From the NCBI GenBank assembly GCA_013299105.1, contig JAAFJY010000015.1, positions 107,117 through 171,116 of the forward strand: a stretch of 64,000 nucleotides of DNA, read 5' to 3'. The DNA comes from Chitinophagales bacterium. Its GTDB lineage: Bacteria; Bacteroidota; Bacteroidia; Chitinophagales; Saprospiraceae. The notes beneath the pieces are model-generated. The model made no database searches, was not told the origin of the DNA, and worked only from the letters and a program-made list of their open reading frames with translations. This document shows positions 1-9,017 of the stretch, piece after piece; position 1 is the stretch's first letter; every line of letters starts with the position of its first letter. The translations under genes and the position numbers were made by a program.

Positions 1-544
1 GATTGACGTTGGACCCAATTTTGGTGCTTTGAATCGGGCTACCCTAATTGCCGCCGATTATGTGATTGTTCCCATGGCTGCCGATTTGTTTTCATTGCAA
101 GGTTTACGCAATCTTGGTGAAAGATTAAGTACCTGGAGAAGCGAATGGACGGAAAGATTAGATAAAGGGCGCAATTTAGATTTTGAGCTACCCAATGGTG
201 CGATGGAAACCCTTGGGTATATCATTATGCAGTATGGTATGTTGGATAAGCGTCCGGTCAAGTCTTACCTCAAGTGGGCCAATAAGATTCCAGCAACTTT
301 CTCAGAATCGGTATTGCAACAAAACAGTGAAGTCCCCGACTCTTTTGATCAAGACCCTAAATGTTTGGCCCTGCTCAAACATTACCACAGTTTGGCACCC
401 ATGTCGATGGAAGCACGCAAGCCCATATTTGCTTTAAAACCTGCGGATGGCGCAATTGGTGCGCATTTTCAAGCGGTACTTAAAGCCCGGCAAGACTTTA
501 AAACCCTGGTCAACAAAGTACAGGCACTTGTTCATGAAGTCTAA
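1..544 (+). CDS. ParA/Soj-family ATPase, 3' part (5' end outside window)
   Basis: The reading frame is open from base 2, so the gene begins upstream of the window. Visible residues start with IDVGPNFGALNRA, then a stretch with IAADYVIVPMAADLFSLQG. This is the Walker B and following region of ParA/MinD-like partition ATPases, which use ATP-driven DNA binding to position plasmids, chromosomes or other cargo. The Walker A lysine and any ParB-type partner gene are outside the window, so the cargo cannot be judged. It ends 1 nt before the convergent hexosaminidase gene. The family call is fairly firm; the cellular role is open. Confidence 0.75.
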   Translation, partial: IDVGPNFGALNRATLIAADYVIVPMAADLFSLQGLRNLGERLSTWRSEWTERLDKGRNLDFELPNGAMETLGYIIMQYGMLDKRPVKSYLKWANKIPATFSESVLQQNSEVPDSFDQDPKCLALLKHYHSLAPMSMEARKPIFALKPADGAIGAHFQAVLKARQDFKTLVNKVQALVHEV

Positions 545-545
545 T

Positions 546-2807
546 TTACTCCAAAACCAACTCATCCACAAACAACCAGGCTTTGGAACCCGCGCCTGCC
601 TGTCCAGCTGGGATTACGCCGAAATTGGGTACTAAGACCTTCAGATAGCGGCCCTTGCCTTTGGGTAAAGTCAGGCTGGTATTGGCTATTTTGCCATTCG
701 GGACCACAACGTTTCCACTGACTGGTTTGGAAAAAGTTTTTCCATCGTTGGACCAACTCACCTGCACCATTTTGGGGACATAAATCCACTGACCAGGGCC
801 GTTAAAGAAGCGGAAGTTCATTTTTTTGAAGGTTTGCACGCTGCCCAAGTCGATCACGGCCTCAAAATCGTCGCCATTAAAGCCCAGCCATTCAGCATCT
901 CCATAACGTTCGCTGCTGCCCAAAACGCCATTGATCGGTGAGCCATCACCAGAGCCTGGATAACTCGGTGAGGGTTGTTTACTGAGCTTAATTTTTTTAC
1001 CACTGGCCAAGTGGGTTTTGATGATTACACTGGCCGCACGGCCTTCTGGCTTGCCATTGTAAACAGTTTGGGCGGTGTAAGTACCACTTTTGCTGATGCT
1101 GAGTTCATTGCCTCGATCCGGCAAGGTTTGTCCGTTGAGCTGGTAGCTGATTTCCCCCCTTTTGGCTGGGTTTTCGGCTTTGATTTTCAGGCCTGTACCA
1201 TCACCTGCCATCACACTGGTTTTTACGTCAAACAAGTGATTGCCAAAAGAAATGCCCTCGCTTTTCCAGCGCGCCATGTGTGGAATAAGCCTTTGCACAA
1301 AGCTGTTGAAGTTTTTGAGTTCCCTCGGCGTCCAGGCGATTTCGGCAATGGCTTGCATCCTTGGGTAGGTCATGTATTGTGCTTTCGCTGGCGTGCTGAT
1401 GTACTCGGTCCATTGATTCCCCTGTACGCCCAGGATGAATTTCTTTTGTTCCGCAGTCAACACTTCGGGAATGGGGTGGTAGCCATACACTTTCTCCAAA
1501 GGCAGGTTGCCGCCGATGGCCAGGGGTTCGTCGGGGTGTTGAGATTGGTAATAATCGAGGTAGCAGTAGGTGGTCGGTGTCATGATCACCGGATGGCCTG
1601 CCTTGGCGGCTTCGATGCCCCCTTCTTCCCCGCGCCAGGACATCACCGTAGCATTGGGGGCCAGGCCACCTTCAAGTATTTCGTCCCAACCGATGATTTG
1701 CCGACCATGCTGGTTCAAAAATTTTTCGATGCGGCGGATGAAATAACTTTGCAGACCGTGCTCGTCTTTTAGGTTTTCTTTTTTGATCAAAGCCTGGGCC
1801 ACTGCGTTGGTCTTCCACTGGTCCTTGGGGCATTCGTCGCCACCGATGTGGATGTAGGTGCTGGGAAAAAGCTCCATGACCTCCTTCAACACGTTTTCCA
1901 AAAAAGTAAAAGTGGCTTCATTGGGGCAAAAAACATTGTCGGTCACGCCCCAAAGGGTAGCTACTTTGAGTTTTTGGTCTGTACAACCCAGCTCCGGATA
2001 AGCCGCAATGGCCGCCTGGGCATGGCCGGGCATTTCGATTTCGGGAATGACGGTCACGAAGCGTTCGCGGGCGTAGGCTACGATTTCGCGTACTTCGGCC
2101 TGGGTGTAATACCCACCGTAGCGCTTGCCGTCGTAGCGCTGGGGTTGGTCGTTGTAGTGGCCAATCAGGGTTTCATCGCGGAAGGCCGAGATTTCTTGTA
2201 AGCGGGGGTATTTTTTGATCTCAATGCGCCAACCCTGATCTTCGGTCAGGTGCCAGTGAAAGCGGTTGAGCTTGTAGCGCGCCAACATGTCGATGTAGGA
2301 TTTGACAAATTCAACTGGGAAATAATGCCGTCCTACATCCAGGTGCAAGCCCCGGTACGCAAAGCTGGGCTCGTCCACAATCTCTACCACAGGAATAACT
2401 GGATTGCTGGTTTTTTCAACTGGAAAAAGCTGGATCAAGCTTTGTACCCCATAAAACAATCCCGCAGGCTGCCAGGCTTGGATGGAAATGCCGCTGGGGC
2501 TGACTTTCAACCGATATGCCTCTTGGCCTTTGACGTCGCTGCTCAACTCAAGCAAAATATTGTTGTTGCCCCCTCGTCTACTCAAAGCAGGGCTGAAACC
2601 ACTGTAACTTTCGATCCACTTACGCAAGTATTCGGCCGCATAAGCAACTTGTTCTTGCTGCAGGTCGAAAGACATGGTGGTGTTGGCATTCAGTTGGAAA
2701 TTTCCACTTTGCAACATGACCTTTTGAGGCAATGGGATGATGGGTAACGGAACGCTCTGGGCGCCAAGAAACCAAGAAACAAGCAGGAAAAAAGGCAAAA
2801 AACGCAT
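546..2807 (-). CDS. Beta-N-acetylhexosaminidase, GH20, with discoidin-like C-terminal domain
   Basis: This is a secreted or periplasmic enzyme that removes terminal GlcNAc/GalNAc from chitin oligomers or glycans. From the ATG at 2807 the protein starts with a clear signal peptide (MRFLPFFLLVSWFLGAQS). Next come a GH20b-type N-terminal domain and a TIM barrel holding HIGGDEC, whose Asp-Glu pair is the GH20 substrate-assisted catalytic motif. A chitobiase-like C-terminal domain and an F5/8-type (discoidin) segment with a DLGSVQ motif end the protein. An ATG at 2834 forms a TGATG overlap with the upstream nagB stop and is an alternative start, but it would bury the signal peptide. It is the last gene of the kinase-nagB-hexosaminidase operon, consistent with GlcNAc release and use. 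Confidence 0.9.
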   Translation of the reverse strand: MRFLPFFLLVSWFLGAQSVPLPIIPLPQKVMLQSGNFQLNANTTMSFDLQQEQVAYAAEYLRKWIESYSGFSPALSRRGGNNNILLELSSDVKGQEAYRLKVSPSGISIQAWQPAGLFYGVQSLIQLFPVEKTSNPVIPVVEIVDEPSFAYRGLHLDVGRHYFPVEFVKSYIDMLARYKLNRFHWHLTEDQGWRIEIKKYPRLQEISAFRDETLIGHYNDQPQRYDGKRYGGYYTQAEVREIVAYARERFVTVIPEIEMPGHAQAAIAAYPELGCTDQKLKVATLWGVTDNVFCPNEATFTFLENVLKEVMELFPSTYIHIGGDECPKDQWKTNAVAQALIKKENLKDEHGLQSYFIRRIEKFLNQHGRQIIGWDEILEGGLAPNATVMSWRGEEGGIEAAKAGHPVIMTPTTYCYLDYYQSQHPDEPLAIGGNLPLEKVYGYHPIPEVLTAEQKKFILGVQGNQWTEYISTPAKAQYMTYPRMQAIAEIAWTPRELKNFNSFVQRLIPHMARWKSEGISFGNHLFDVKTSVMAGDGTGLKIKAENPAKRGEISYQLNGQTLPDRGNELSISKSGTYTAQTVYNGKPEGRAASVIIKTHLASGKKIKLSKQPSPSYPGSGDGSPINGVLGSSERYGDAEWLGFNGDDFEAVIDLGSVQTFKKMNFRFFNGPGQWIYVPKMVQVSWSNDGKTFSKPVSGNVVVPNGKIANTSLTLPKGKGRYLKVLVPNFGVIPAGQAGAGSKAWLFVDELVLE

Positions 2808-2833
2808 AGTATGTTGGTTGAAAAGTAAACTCA

Positions 2834-4753
2834 TCAAAATTTCCAGCGACGAAAAGCCTCCATCGCCTCATACTCGGCCAAACCCAGGCTGCGATAAGTG
2901 TGGGCGGTATCGCGGTTGCGGTCTTCGGCGCGTTGCCAGAACTCGCGCTCGTCGTTGCCTGGGAAAGGTGGGCGGTCTTTTTGTGATTGGTGCATGAAGA
3001 TCGCCCGGCGCTTTTTCAGCAATTCCTCTGGACTAACAGGAACGGCCATTTCAATCTCGTGGATCGGCCATTCGTGCCAAGCCCCACGGTAGAGCCAGAG
3101 CCAACAATCCTTGATCCAGGATTCGTTTTTGAGGTGTTCAAAAGCCATAAAAATGGCGTCTAAGCACACCCGATGGGTGCCGTGCGGATCGGCTAAGTCA
3201 CCAGCTGCAAAAACCTGGTGAGGCTTGATTTTTTCCATCAAATCCACGATGATTTTCACGTCGTCTTCGCCAACTGGATTTTTGCGGGTGCGGCCCGTTT
3301 CGTAAAAAGGTAGGTCCAAGAAATGGATTTGATCGTCATCCAAACCGCAGAAACGGGCTCCAGCACGGGCTTCCCCCCTGCGAATCAGGCCCTTTACCAG
3401 GCGCACTTCGGCGGTATCCATTTCAGTGGCTTTCTTTTTGCGCAGGAATTGTACCACTTTTTTGGCCGCTTTGCCCAAATCTTCGTCAGGAGCATCGCCC
3501 GGTGTTTTTTCCTGAAACTCTTGCAAGAACTCCGCAAAACGCAGGGCATCATAGTCGTGTACCGCAATGTTGCCAGAGGTTTGATAAGCCACATGCACCT
3601 CATGGCCTTGTTCGACCAAGCGAAGGAAGGTGCCCCCCATCGAGATCACATCATCATCGGGGTGTGGACTAAAGATGATCACGCGTTTTTTGGCGGGTTT
3701 GGCCCGTTCAGGGCGAGTGCTGTCATCAGCATTGGGCTTACCTCCCGGCCAGCCGCTGATGGTGCGTTGCAAGCGGTTGAAGATCATGATGTTGATCTGA
3801 TAGGCCGACTTGTAAGCCAGAACTAATTCGGTCAGGCCGTGCTCATTGTAGTCCTCGTTGGTCAATTTGAGAATGGGCTTTTTGACCGTTTGCGAGAGCC
3901 AAATGACCGCTTTGCAAATCAGGTCATCGTCCCAATTGCAAATACCGACTAACCACGGTGATTCAAAGCGCGACAAAGCCTCCGCTGCACCTTCGTCTAC
4001 ATGGAAGCGGACGTTGGAGTGTTTTTGCAAAAAAGAAGAAGGAATGGTTTCGGTAATGGGACCTTCCACTGCTTTTTTGACGACCTCTCCTTTGTGCTGA
4101 CCCCAAGCCATGAGCACAATCTGCTTGGCCTTCATGATCGACTTGATGCCCATGGTCAGGGCTTGGGTCGGGATATCTTCTTCGCTTGGAAAATCCTTCA
4201 GCGCATCGCGGCGAGTCAGTGCGTCTAGCGGCACCATGCGGGTTTCAGAACTTTCCCAAGAACCTGGTTCGTTGAAACCGATGTGCCCGGTGCGGCCAAT
4301 GCCCAGAAGTTGGATGTCGATGCCGCCCATCGCGTCGATTTTTTTTTCATATGCAGCACAATAGGAAGCTATTTTGTCGATGGGGATGGTTCCATCGGGG
4401 ATGTTCACGTTTTCCCATTTGATGTCGATGTGGTCAAATAAGTATTCCTTCATGAAACGCACGTAGCTCTGTTGGGCATCGGGCTTCATGGGATAATATT
4501 CGTCGAGGTTGAAGGTGACCACATTGGCAAAACTCAAGCCTTCTTCCTTGTGCAGGCGCACCAATTCCTGGTAAACCTGGATAGGAGAGGAGCCAGTGGC
4601 CAAGCCTAGTACAACGTGGCCACCGTCTTGCTGTTTTTGGCGGATGGCCAGGGCAATGCTTTGGGCAATGTGGCGCGAGCCTTCTTTGGCGTCACTCCAA
4701 ACCTTGACCGGAATTTTTTCGAAAGACTTCAGTTGGTATTTGAGAGAATCCAT
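2834..4753 (-). CDS. nagB: Glucosamine-6-phosphate deaminase fused to PIG-L/LmbE domain
   Basis: This 639-residue fusion converts GlcN-6-P to fructose-6-P plus ammonia. Residues 1 to about 330 are the NagB fold, with substrate loop LATGSS, FNLDEYYP (Asp84) and GRTGHIGFNEP (His157). Residues from about 355 to the end form a LmbE/PIG-L deacetylase-like domain with the zinc motif HPDDD (His364) and a distal DPHGTHR. The same fusion is standard in Bacteroidota, so the second domain may supply GlcNAc-6-P deacetylation, although that is inference. The usual catalytic Asp just before the GH(I) motif in E. coli NagB is Thr here. The gene lies 34 nt after the ROK kinase stop and overlaps the possible first ATG of the hexosaminidase. 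Confidence 0.92.
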   Translation of the reverse strand: MDSLKYQLKSFEKIPVKVWSDAKEGSRHIAQSIALAIRQKQQDGGHVVLGLATGSSPIQVYQELVRLHKEEGLSFANVVTFNLDEYYPMKPDAQQSYVRFMKEYLFDHIDIKWENVNIPDGTIPIDKIASYCAAYEKKIDAMGGIDIQLLGIGRTGHIGFNEPGSWESSETRMVPLDALTRRDALKDFPSEEDIPTQALTMGIKSIMKAKQIVLMAWGQHKGEVVKKAVEGPITETIPSSFLQKHSNVRFHVDEGAAEALSRFESPWLVGICNWDDDLICKAVIWLSQTVKKPILKLTNEDYNEHGLTELVLAYKSAYQINIMIFNRLQRTISGWPGGKPNADDSTRPERAKPAKKRVIIFSPHPDDDVISMGGTFLRLVEQGHEVHVAYQTSGNIAVHDYDALRFAEFLQEFQEKTPGDAPDEDLGKAAKKVVQFLRKKKATEMDTAEVRLVKGLIRRGEARAGARFCGLDDDQIHFLDLPFYETGRTRKNPVGEDDVKIIVDLMEKIKPHQVFAAGDLADPHGTHRVCLDAIFMAFEHLKNESWIKDCWLWLYRGAWHEWPIHEIEMAVPVSPEELLKKRRAIFMHQSQKDRPPFPGNDEREFWQRAEDRNRDTAHTYRSLGLAEYEAMEAFRRWKF

Positions 4754-4787
4754 AATGGAATGCGTTTTGACTAGTTTTAAAGCATTT

Positions 4788-5750
4788 TTAGAGCGTAGGC
4801 AAGTTCCAGATCAGCGAAGCGGCACCCAAAAGTGCTGCATCTTCACTACCCAAATTTGACAAGTAGATTTCGGTACGCCCTTTGAACATGTCAAGGGTGT
4901 AGTGCTTTTGGGCTTCGCGGGTAGGTTGCAGCAGCCAGTCACCCGCTAGGGCCAAGCCACCCGCCAAGAAAATGGCTTCGGGGTCGTGCATTACGATCAG
5001 GTCCACGATTTTGTAACCCAACATTTCGCCAGTTACGCGGTAAGCTTCGCGTGCAATTGAGTCACCAGCTTCGGCGGCTTCGGTGAGGTCTTTGGCGCTG
5101 AGTCGGTCAAAGCTTTTACTGCGCAGGGCGCTGGCATCATTGCGTTGGGCGAGTAGTTCCATCACCGTGCGTTTGAGGCCGGTGGCGGATACGTACGTTT
5201 CTAAACAACCCTTTTGACCACAACCACATTGGCGGCCATCTTTTACCACTTTGGTATGGCCGAATTCGCTGGCCAGGCCATGATTGCCATTGATCACTCG
5301 CCCTTCGACCACTAATCCTGAACCCAAGCCAGTGCCCAGGGTCAGCAAGGCAAAATTTTGCATGCCCTTGGCACCACCAAACTGCCCTTCGCCGAGGGCG
5401 GAAGCATTGGCGTCTTTGACCAGGCGCACAGGCAGATTGATCTGTTCTTCCACCAATCTTCTCACCGGAACTGTTTCACGAAAAGGCAGGTTGGCAGCTC
5501 CAGAAATGGCTCCATTTTTCTCATCGCAAGCGGGGGTGCCGATGCCGATGCCTAAAACCTGGTGGCTATTTTGATGGGTGTGGATCAAGGTTTCTGTCGC
5601 CTTGCAGATGGAGTCGACAAAGTTTGCGCCTCCCTGGCGTTCATGGGTATTGAAAGCGCTACGGGCCAGGATTTTTCCATCGCGATCGATCAGGGCCAAT
5701 TTGGTGCTGGTGCCACCTATGTCAATGCCTATTACTGTTGCAATCTTCAT
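4788..5750 (-). CDS. ROK-family sugar kinase (probable GlcNAc or glucose kinase)
   Basis: This 320-residue cytoplasmic kinase probably phosphorylates GlcNAc or a related hexose. It shows the ROK phosphate loop DIGGTSTK at residues 10-17, catalytic Asp113 in KDANASALGE, EFGH at 162-165, and the zinc cluster CGCGQKGC (Cys175, 177, 182). There is no N-terminal HTH, so it is an enzyme and not a ROK repressor. The start at 5750 was chosen because the family's N-terminus begins right at MKIATVIGID; upstream in-frame codons cross the promoter. It is the first gene of the operon with nagB and the GH20 hexosaminidase, which argues for amino-sugar use. The exact sugar cannot be read from sequence. Confidence 0.87.
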   Translation of the reverse strand: MKIATVIGIDIGGTSTKLALIDRDGKILARSAFNTHERQGGANFVDSICKATETLIHTHQNSHQVLGIGIGTPACDEKNGAISGAANLPFRETVPVRRLVEEQINLPVRLVKDANASALGEGQFGGAKGMQNFALLTLGTGLGSGLVVEGRVINGNHGLASEFGHTKVVKDGRQCGCGQKGCLETYVSATGLKRTVMELLAQRNDASALRSKSFDRLSAKDLTEAAEAGDSIAREAYRVTGEMLGYKIVDLIVMHDPEAIFLAGGLALAGDWLLQPTREAQKHYTLDMFKGRTEIYLSNLGSEDAALLGAASLIWNLPTL

Positions 5751-5784
5751 GAGTTGAGCCAATGGTTTGGGCTGGAAGATAGCA

Positions 5785-5823
5785 CAAAGGTACATAAAAA
5801 TAAGTTGCGTGTGCGCACACGCA
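5785..5823 (-). promoter_or_regulatory. Promoter -7 box with 18-bp perfect palindrome (operator candidate)
   Basis: On the minus strand TACCTTTG (5785-5792) fits the Bacteroidota -7 consensus TAnnTTTG. It lies 35 nt upstream of the kinase ATG. Thirteen bases further upstream, 5806-5823 reads TGCGTGTGCGCACACGCA, a perfect 18-bp palindrome covering the -33 region. This is a natural place for a dimeric repressor or activator of the GlcNAc operon. The palindrome is seen directly; the regulator is unknown. Confidence 0.6.
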
Positions 5824-5874
5824 CGAAAATAATTTTGTACCAGAATAGATTTTCGAGCTGAAAGCAAGGTTTCT

Positions 5875-5937
5875 TATCTAAACTAGAATTTGCTGAATTG
5901 CAGAATTACATGTACGGTGTTGAATTCTTGTAGTATC
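5875..5937. repeat. Dispersed repeat family B, partial copy
   Basis: This short intergenic stretch has ACTAGAATTTG, GAATTGCAGAATTAC and GAATTCTTG. The same words occur in the longer family-B copies at 13160-13312 and 26151-26258. It is the shortest copy in the window. Confidence 0.45.
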
Positions 5938-5940
5938 GAT

Positions 5941-6840
5941 TCACTTAAAACAACTGGCCAAAAACAACTTCAAAGGCTCCGTAATCGCCATTTCATTGGG
6001 TGCTCCGATGGCGTTGTTGATGCCTTCGTGGTCGTACTGATTGCCTGTTACTTCTTGTATGCGGACACCAACTGATTTGAGTTTAGCGATGAATTCATCG
6101 GCATCGGCAATACGGGCTGCAGAACCTCTTTTGGCGATGAAAAAAGCTGGATAGGATCTTCCCGCCTGCACTTGTAGCAAGGCTGAGGCTTCAGCCCATA
6201 TTTTGGGGTCCGACCCAAAAGCATTGAGATAGGTATCTTTAGAACTGGTCGCTTGTGCGGCTTCCGTCACGTCATACCCCTCGGTATCAATGCTGGCTAC
6301 TCCTTTCAAAACATCGAGTGCAATTCCTCTTTTGGGTAGAAAAAATGAACTTGTGCCAGTTAGTGCTACCAACTGTGCGCCCGCACTATGGCCCATTAGT
6401 GCCATTTTGTTGGGATTGCCACCATAGGTATTCAGGTTGTTATGACACCATTTTATGGCATCGGCCACGTCGTTGTTGTGGTCCGGATACTTGACCCGGT
6501 TGGCGTAGTCGGGGCCTACGCTGCGTGGGCTCAAGCGGTAATTGACACTGACTAAAAGGTAGCCCAAAGATTGAAACAAGTTGACCTTGTTTTGTAGTTG
6601 GTTGGCTTTGTCACCTAGGGTCCAAGCCCCGCCATGTACATAGATGACAACTGGTCTAGGTTTGTCCTTTTCACCAAAATGATAAAGGTCAAGGCTGAGT
6701 AAATTGACATCCACTCCGCTGATTTGCTTGTATTGGATGGTTTGTTGTTGATAGGTCTTAGTGGGGCTTGGCTCTTCGTTTTCACTGATTTTGCAGGAAA
6801 AGAAGGTAAGGAGGAGGAGTAACGCGAGGATTTTTTGCAT
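5941..6840 (-). CDS. Alpha/beta-hydrolase lipoprotein, esterase/lipase (BD-FAE/HSL-like)
   Basis: The 299-residue protein begins with a lipoprotein signal ending in LLTFFSC (Cys16), so it is probably membrane-anchored in the envelope. It shows the oxyanion motif HGGAW at 69-73, nucleophile elbow GHSAGA (Ser152) and a late acid/base pair near Asp270-His271. This set is typical of carboxylesterases of the HSL/BD-FAE type. The substrate is unknown. The gene stands alone, tail-to-head with the GlcNAc operon, with a MITE in its upstream region (6866-7027). Confidence 0.8.
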   Translation of the reverse strand: MQKILALLLLLTFFSCKISENEEPSPTKTYQQQTIQYKQISGVDVNLLSLDLYHFGEKDKPRPVVIYVHGGAWTLGDKANQLQNKVNLFQSLGYLLVSVNYRLSPRSVGPDYANRVKYPDHNNDVADAIKWCHNNLNTYGGNPNKMALMGHSAGAQLVALTGTSSFFLPKRGIALDVLKGVASIDTEGYDVTEAAQATSSKDTYLNAFGSDPKIWAEASALLQVQAGRSYPAFFIAKRGSAARIADADEFIAKLKSVGVRIQEVTGNQYDHEGINNAIGAPNEMAITEPLKLFLASCFK

Positions 6841-6865
6841 GGCTGGAGTGCTTGATTTTGGGATT

Positions 6866-7027
6866 AGAGCATGTTTAAAATTTTTTGTTTGTCATAAAAC
6901 GGCCCAATTTCGTCTACTCTTCGTTAGGAAAATGCTCATTATGCGCTGCATAACTCCGCTTTTCCTGCCTCGATTAGTCAAAATTTGACTCGTTTTTTGC
7001 CTAAACCCCAATATTTAAACACGCTCT
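6866..7027. mobile_element. MITE-like element, copy 1 (about 162 bp)
   Basis: The element has 14-bp imperfect terminal inverted repeats, AGAGCATGTTTAAA on the left and the complement of AGAGCGTGTTTAAA on the right. It contains no gene. A second copy with nearly the same internal sequence, including GGAAAATGCTCATTATGCGC, lies at 29181-29343. Size, terminal repeats and lack of coding fit a miniature inverted-repeat element mobilised by a transposase encoded elsewhere. No clear target duplication is visible. Confidence 0.75.
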
Positions 7028-7067
7028 TAGACGGACCAAATGGGAGATAGTTTAAACCCCCCTTTTT

Positions 7068-8027
7068 TCAAGCTGAGAAGCTCTCCTTACGCGTTTTTTC
7101 TCTTTTTCGCTGCCCGGCAAGTTTTAGATCATTCAAGACATCCAGCCCAAATGCAGAAAGCGACAACAAAATCATGATCAGGCCAAAAAGATACAGGCCC
7201 AAAAACAAGGCAATGCCAATGTGCAAGCTGATGATGCCCAACAACCAGTAAAACCGCAAACGCGGAATCCACATCCCGATGCAGTAAAAAGTTTCGATGG
7301 ACATGGTGCCCCAACTCAACACCATCGCCAGCCAAGGAACCTGGGCCAGCCAGTTGAAATCAACTTGCCTGAAATCGGGTTGTACCAGCGAACGCCACAA
7401 AACATTGCCATCCCACCAATCAGCAGCCAGCATTTTTTCGTAACCAGCAGAGAGGTAAATCAGGCAAAGATGCACTTGTAAAACCCGAATCGACAAAGTA
7501 GACCCCCAGGTAGGTTCGCTGCTCACCCGCTTGAAGCGCAAATCAAGGGAAAAAGCTTTGTTGCAAGGCATTACCATGAGGTAAAACAAGGAAATGTGCA
7601 GAAATATGTCTACTCCATACACAAATGATGGGATGGTACTCATGATGATGTAGTGACAGAACCAACTGAGCACCGACCAAATACGGGTAAACCATCCGAG
7701 CAATAGGCCAATCAACACCAAGGCATAAAACCAGAAAAAAATACCGACTGACTGATTTTCACTGGTATTGAACAGGGCGTGTAAAAAACCGTGAACTTGT
7801 TGCATGTGTATGTTCCAGCCTAAATTGAGGGCATGGGATATTTCCCATTGAATCCAGGCATCGGTGCCGAAAAAAGCTTGCCAATCGGGCAACCAAAGTA
7901 AGGCTTGCAATAGGGCAAAAGCCGCAATAGCAATCCTAAAAATCCCTAGAGGGGCTGGGGAAATAGGCCGGGTCCAGAAATTTTGCAATTGCACCCTGGT
8001 GTGGGCTAAAAGACTCTTCAGTGCCAT
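7068..8027 (-). CDS. HTTM-domain membrane protein (gamma-carboxylase-like)
   Basis: This 319-residue integral membrane protein has about six hydrophobic helices. Its aromatic-rich segments (LGIFRIAIAAFALLQ, a WLPDWQAFFGTDAW stretch and HLCLIYLSAGYEKM) are typical of HTTM proteins, the bacterial relatives of vitamin-K-dependent gamma-glutamyl carboxylase. The bacterial function is not established. The start codon overlaps the stop of the 166-residue gene upstream (TAATG), so the two are translationally coupled and probably act together. Confidence 0.72.
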   Translation of the reverse strand: MALKSLLAHTRVQLQNFWTRPISPAPLGIFRIAIAAFALLQALLWLPDWQAFFGTDAWIQWEISHALNLGWNIHMQQVHGFLHALFNTSENQSVGIFFWFYALVLIGLLLGWFTRIWSVLSWFCHYIIMSTIPSFVYGVDIFLHISLFYLMVMPCNKAFSLDLRFKRVSSEPTWGSTLSIRVLQVHLCLIYLSAGYEKMLAADWWDGNVLWRSLVQPDFRQVDFNWLAQVPWLAMVLSWGTMSIETFYCIGMWIPRLRFYWLLGIISLHIGIALFLGLYLFGLIMILLSLSAFGLDVLNDLKLAGQRKREKTRKESFSA

Positions 8028-8527
8028 TATTTCAGTGCAAAAGTGGTCGAAAAAATATTGGCGGTGTCTATTTTTTGTCCCGCTTTGAAGTCCTTTAGGT
8101 TTGGATAACGGATGCTACGGGTTGCGTAATCCACTCTCCAAGCAGTTTGGTGGATGTTCAACATGCGCGTTGCCACTGAGCGGATGCACAAGTCGCGAAA
8201 AGTGGTGTCAGTGTTGGTATGGTGCTTAAACGCGTAAAAGCGATTGTCGGATTCTGCGTTGGAGGTGAAAAAGGTGAAGCCCTTCAGGGTACTGTACGCT
8301 TTTTGTTTCCCTCCGTCTTCAAAAACAGTGATTTGCACTTCGGAACTTTTGCCTACATCGGGTGAAAAAAAACCGTATTGCCAAATGGAATAGTTGACAC
8401 TGCAAATGAAAGCCAGGGGTTTTTCCATCCAAGTTCCTCTGGCGGCGGTATCCAAGCCATGAAAAATGACCACCACAATGGTGAGCAGGTGGATGAAAGC
8501 GAGGGCGTAAATGAGCTTTCGCATCAT
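8027..8527 (-). CDS. HTTM-partner protein with one membrane helix, function unknown
   Basis: The 166-residue protein has one N-terminal hydrophobic helix (LIYALAFIHLLTIVVVIF) followed by a soluble, probably extracytoplasmic domain rich in aromatic and basic residues. I do not recognise the family. It overlaps the downstream HTTM gene by 1 nt. A small single-span protein directly coupled to an HTTM protein suggests a two-component membrane complex; this is context-based inference. Confidence 0.6.
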   Translation of the reverse strand: MMRKLIYALAFIHLLTIVVVIFHGLDTAARGTWMEKPLAFICSVNYSIWQYGFFSPDVGKSSEVQITVFEDGGKQKAYSTLKGFTFFTSNAESDNRFYAFKHHTNTDTTFRDLCIRSVATRMLNIHQTAWRVDYATRSIRYPNLKDFKAGQKIDTANIFSTTFALK

Positions 8528-8612
8528 GAGTTTGAGGTAGAGACATTACATGCAGGACAAGGACGTACAGCTTGTAGCCATACGTCCCTGATGCATATTG
8601 AAGCAAAAAAGA

Positions 8613-9017
8613 TTATCTCGTCTTGTATTTGGCCATGATTTGATTGAGCTTGAGTGCTTTCTCTTTGCCTAACACACTGACCAGATCACTACTGCCAACG
8701 GCGAGCACATAGATGACATCATCGCCTTCTACTACAAAAACAATCCAGCCCGCAGCTTCGCCAGGGTTGGTTATTTTGCGTACTTGTTCAACGTCGGTCA
8801 TTTTTACAGCACGCTTGCCAAGTGTGGTGCTTTTGTTGTTGAATTGCAAACGGTACTTGGATTGGTCCACGCCTTTGAAGAGTTCAGCAATGGCTTTTTG
8901 GTCTGCCGCTGAAACACCTTTTTTGACGGTTTTGTCACCTTGCGCGTAAGTGTTTTGTGTTGAAAATAGCATTACCACTAGGATCATTCCTAGAAAGGAA
9001 AGGACTTTGGAATTCAT
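8613..9017 (-). CDS. Small secreted protein of unknown function
   Basis: The 134-residue protein has a signal peptide (VLSFLGMILVVMLFSTQNTYAQ) and a mature domain of about 108 residues. The mature domain has alternating strands and helices and the segment AGWIVFVVEGDDVIYVLAVGSSD. It has no metal or catalytic motif that I can name. It lies 85 nt upstream of the HTTM-partner gene on the same strand and may share its transcript. Confidence 0.6.
   Translation of the reverse strand: MNSKVLSFLGMILVVMLFSTQNTYAQGDKTVKKGVSAADQKAIAELFKGVDQSKYRLQFNNKSTTLGKRAVKMTDVEQVRKITNPGEAAGWIVFVVEGDDVIYVLAVGSSDLVSVLGKEKALKLNQIMAKYKTR

Noticed and set aside
975..1772. Plus-strand 265-codon open frame over the hexosaminidase gene
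   Set aside because: It is antisense to a gene with clear GH20 motifs, has no family pattern, and is explained by codon bias of the true gene.
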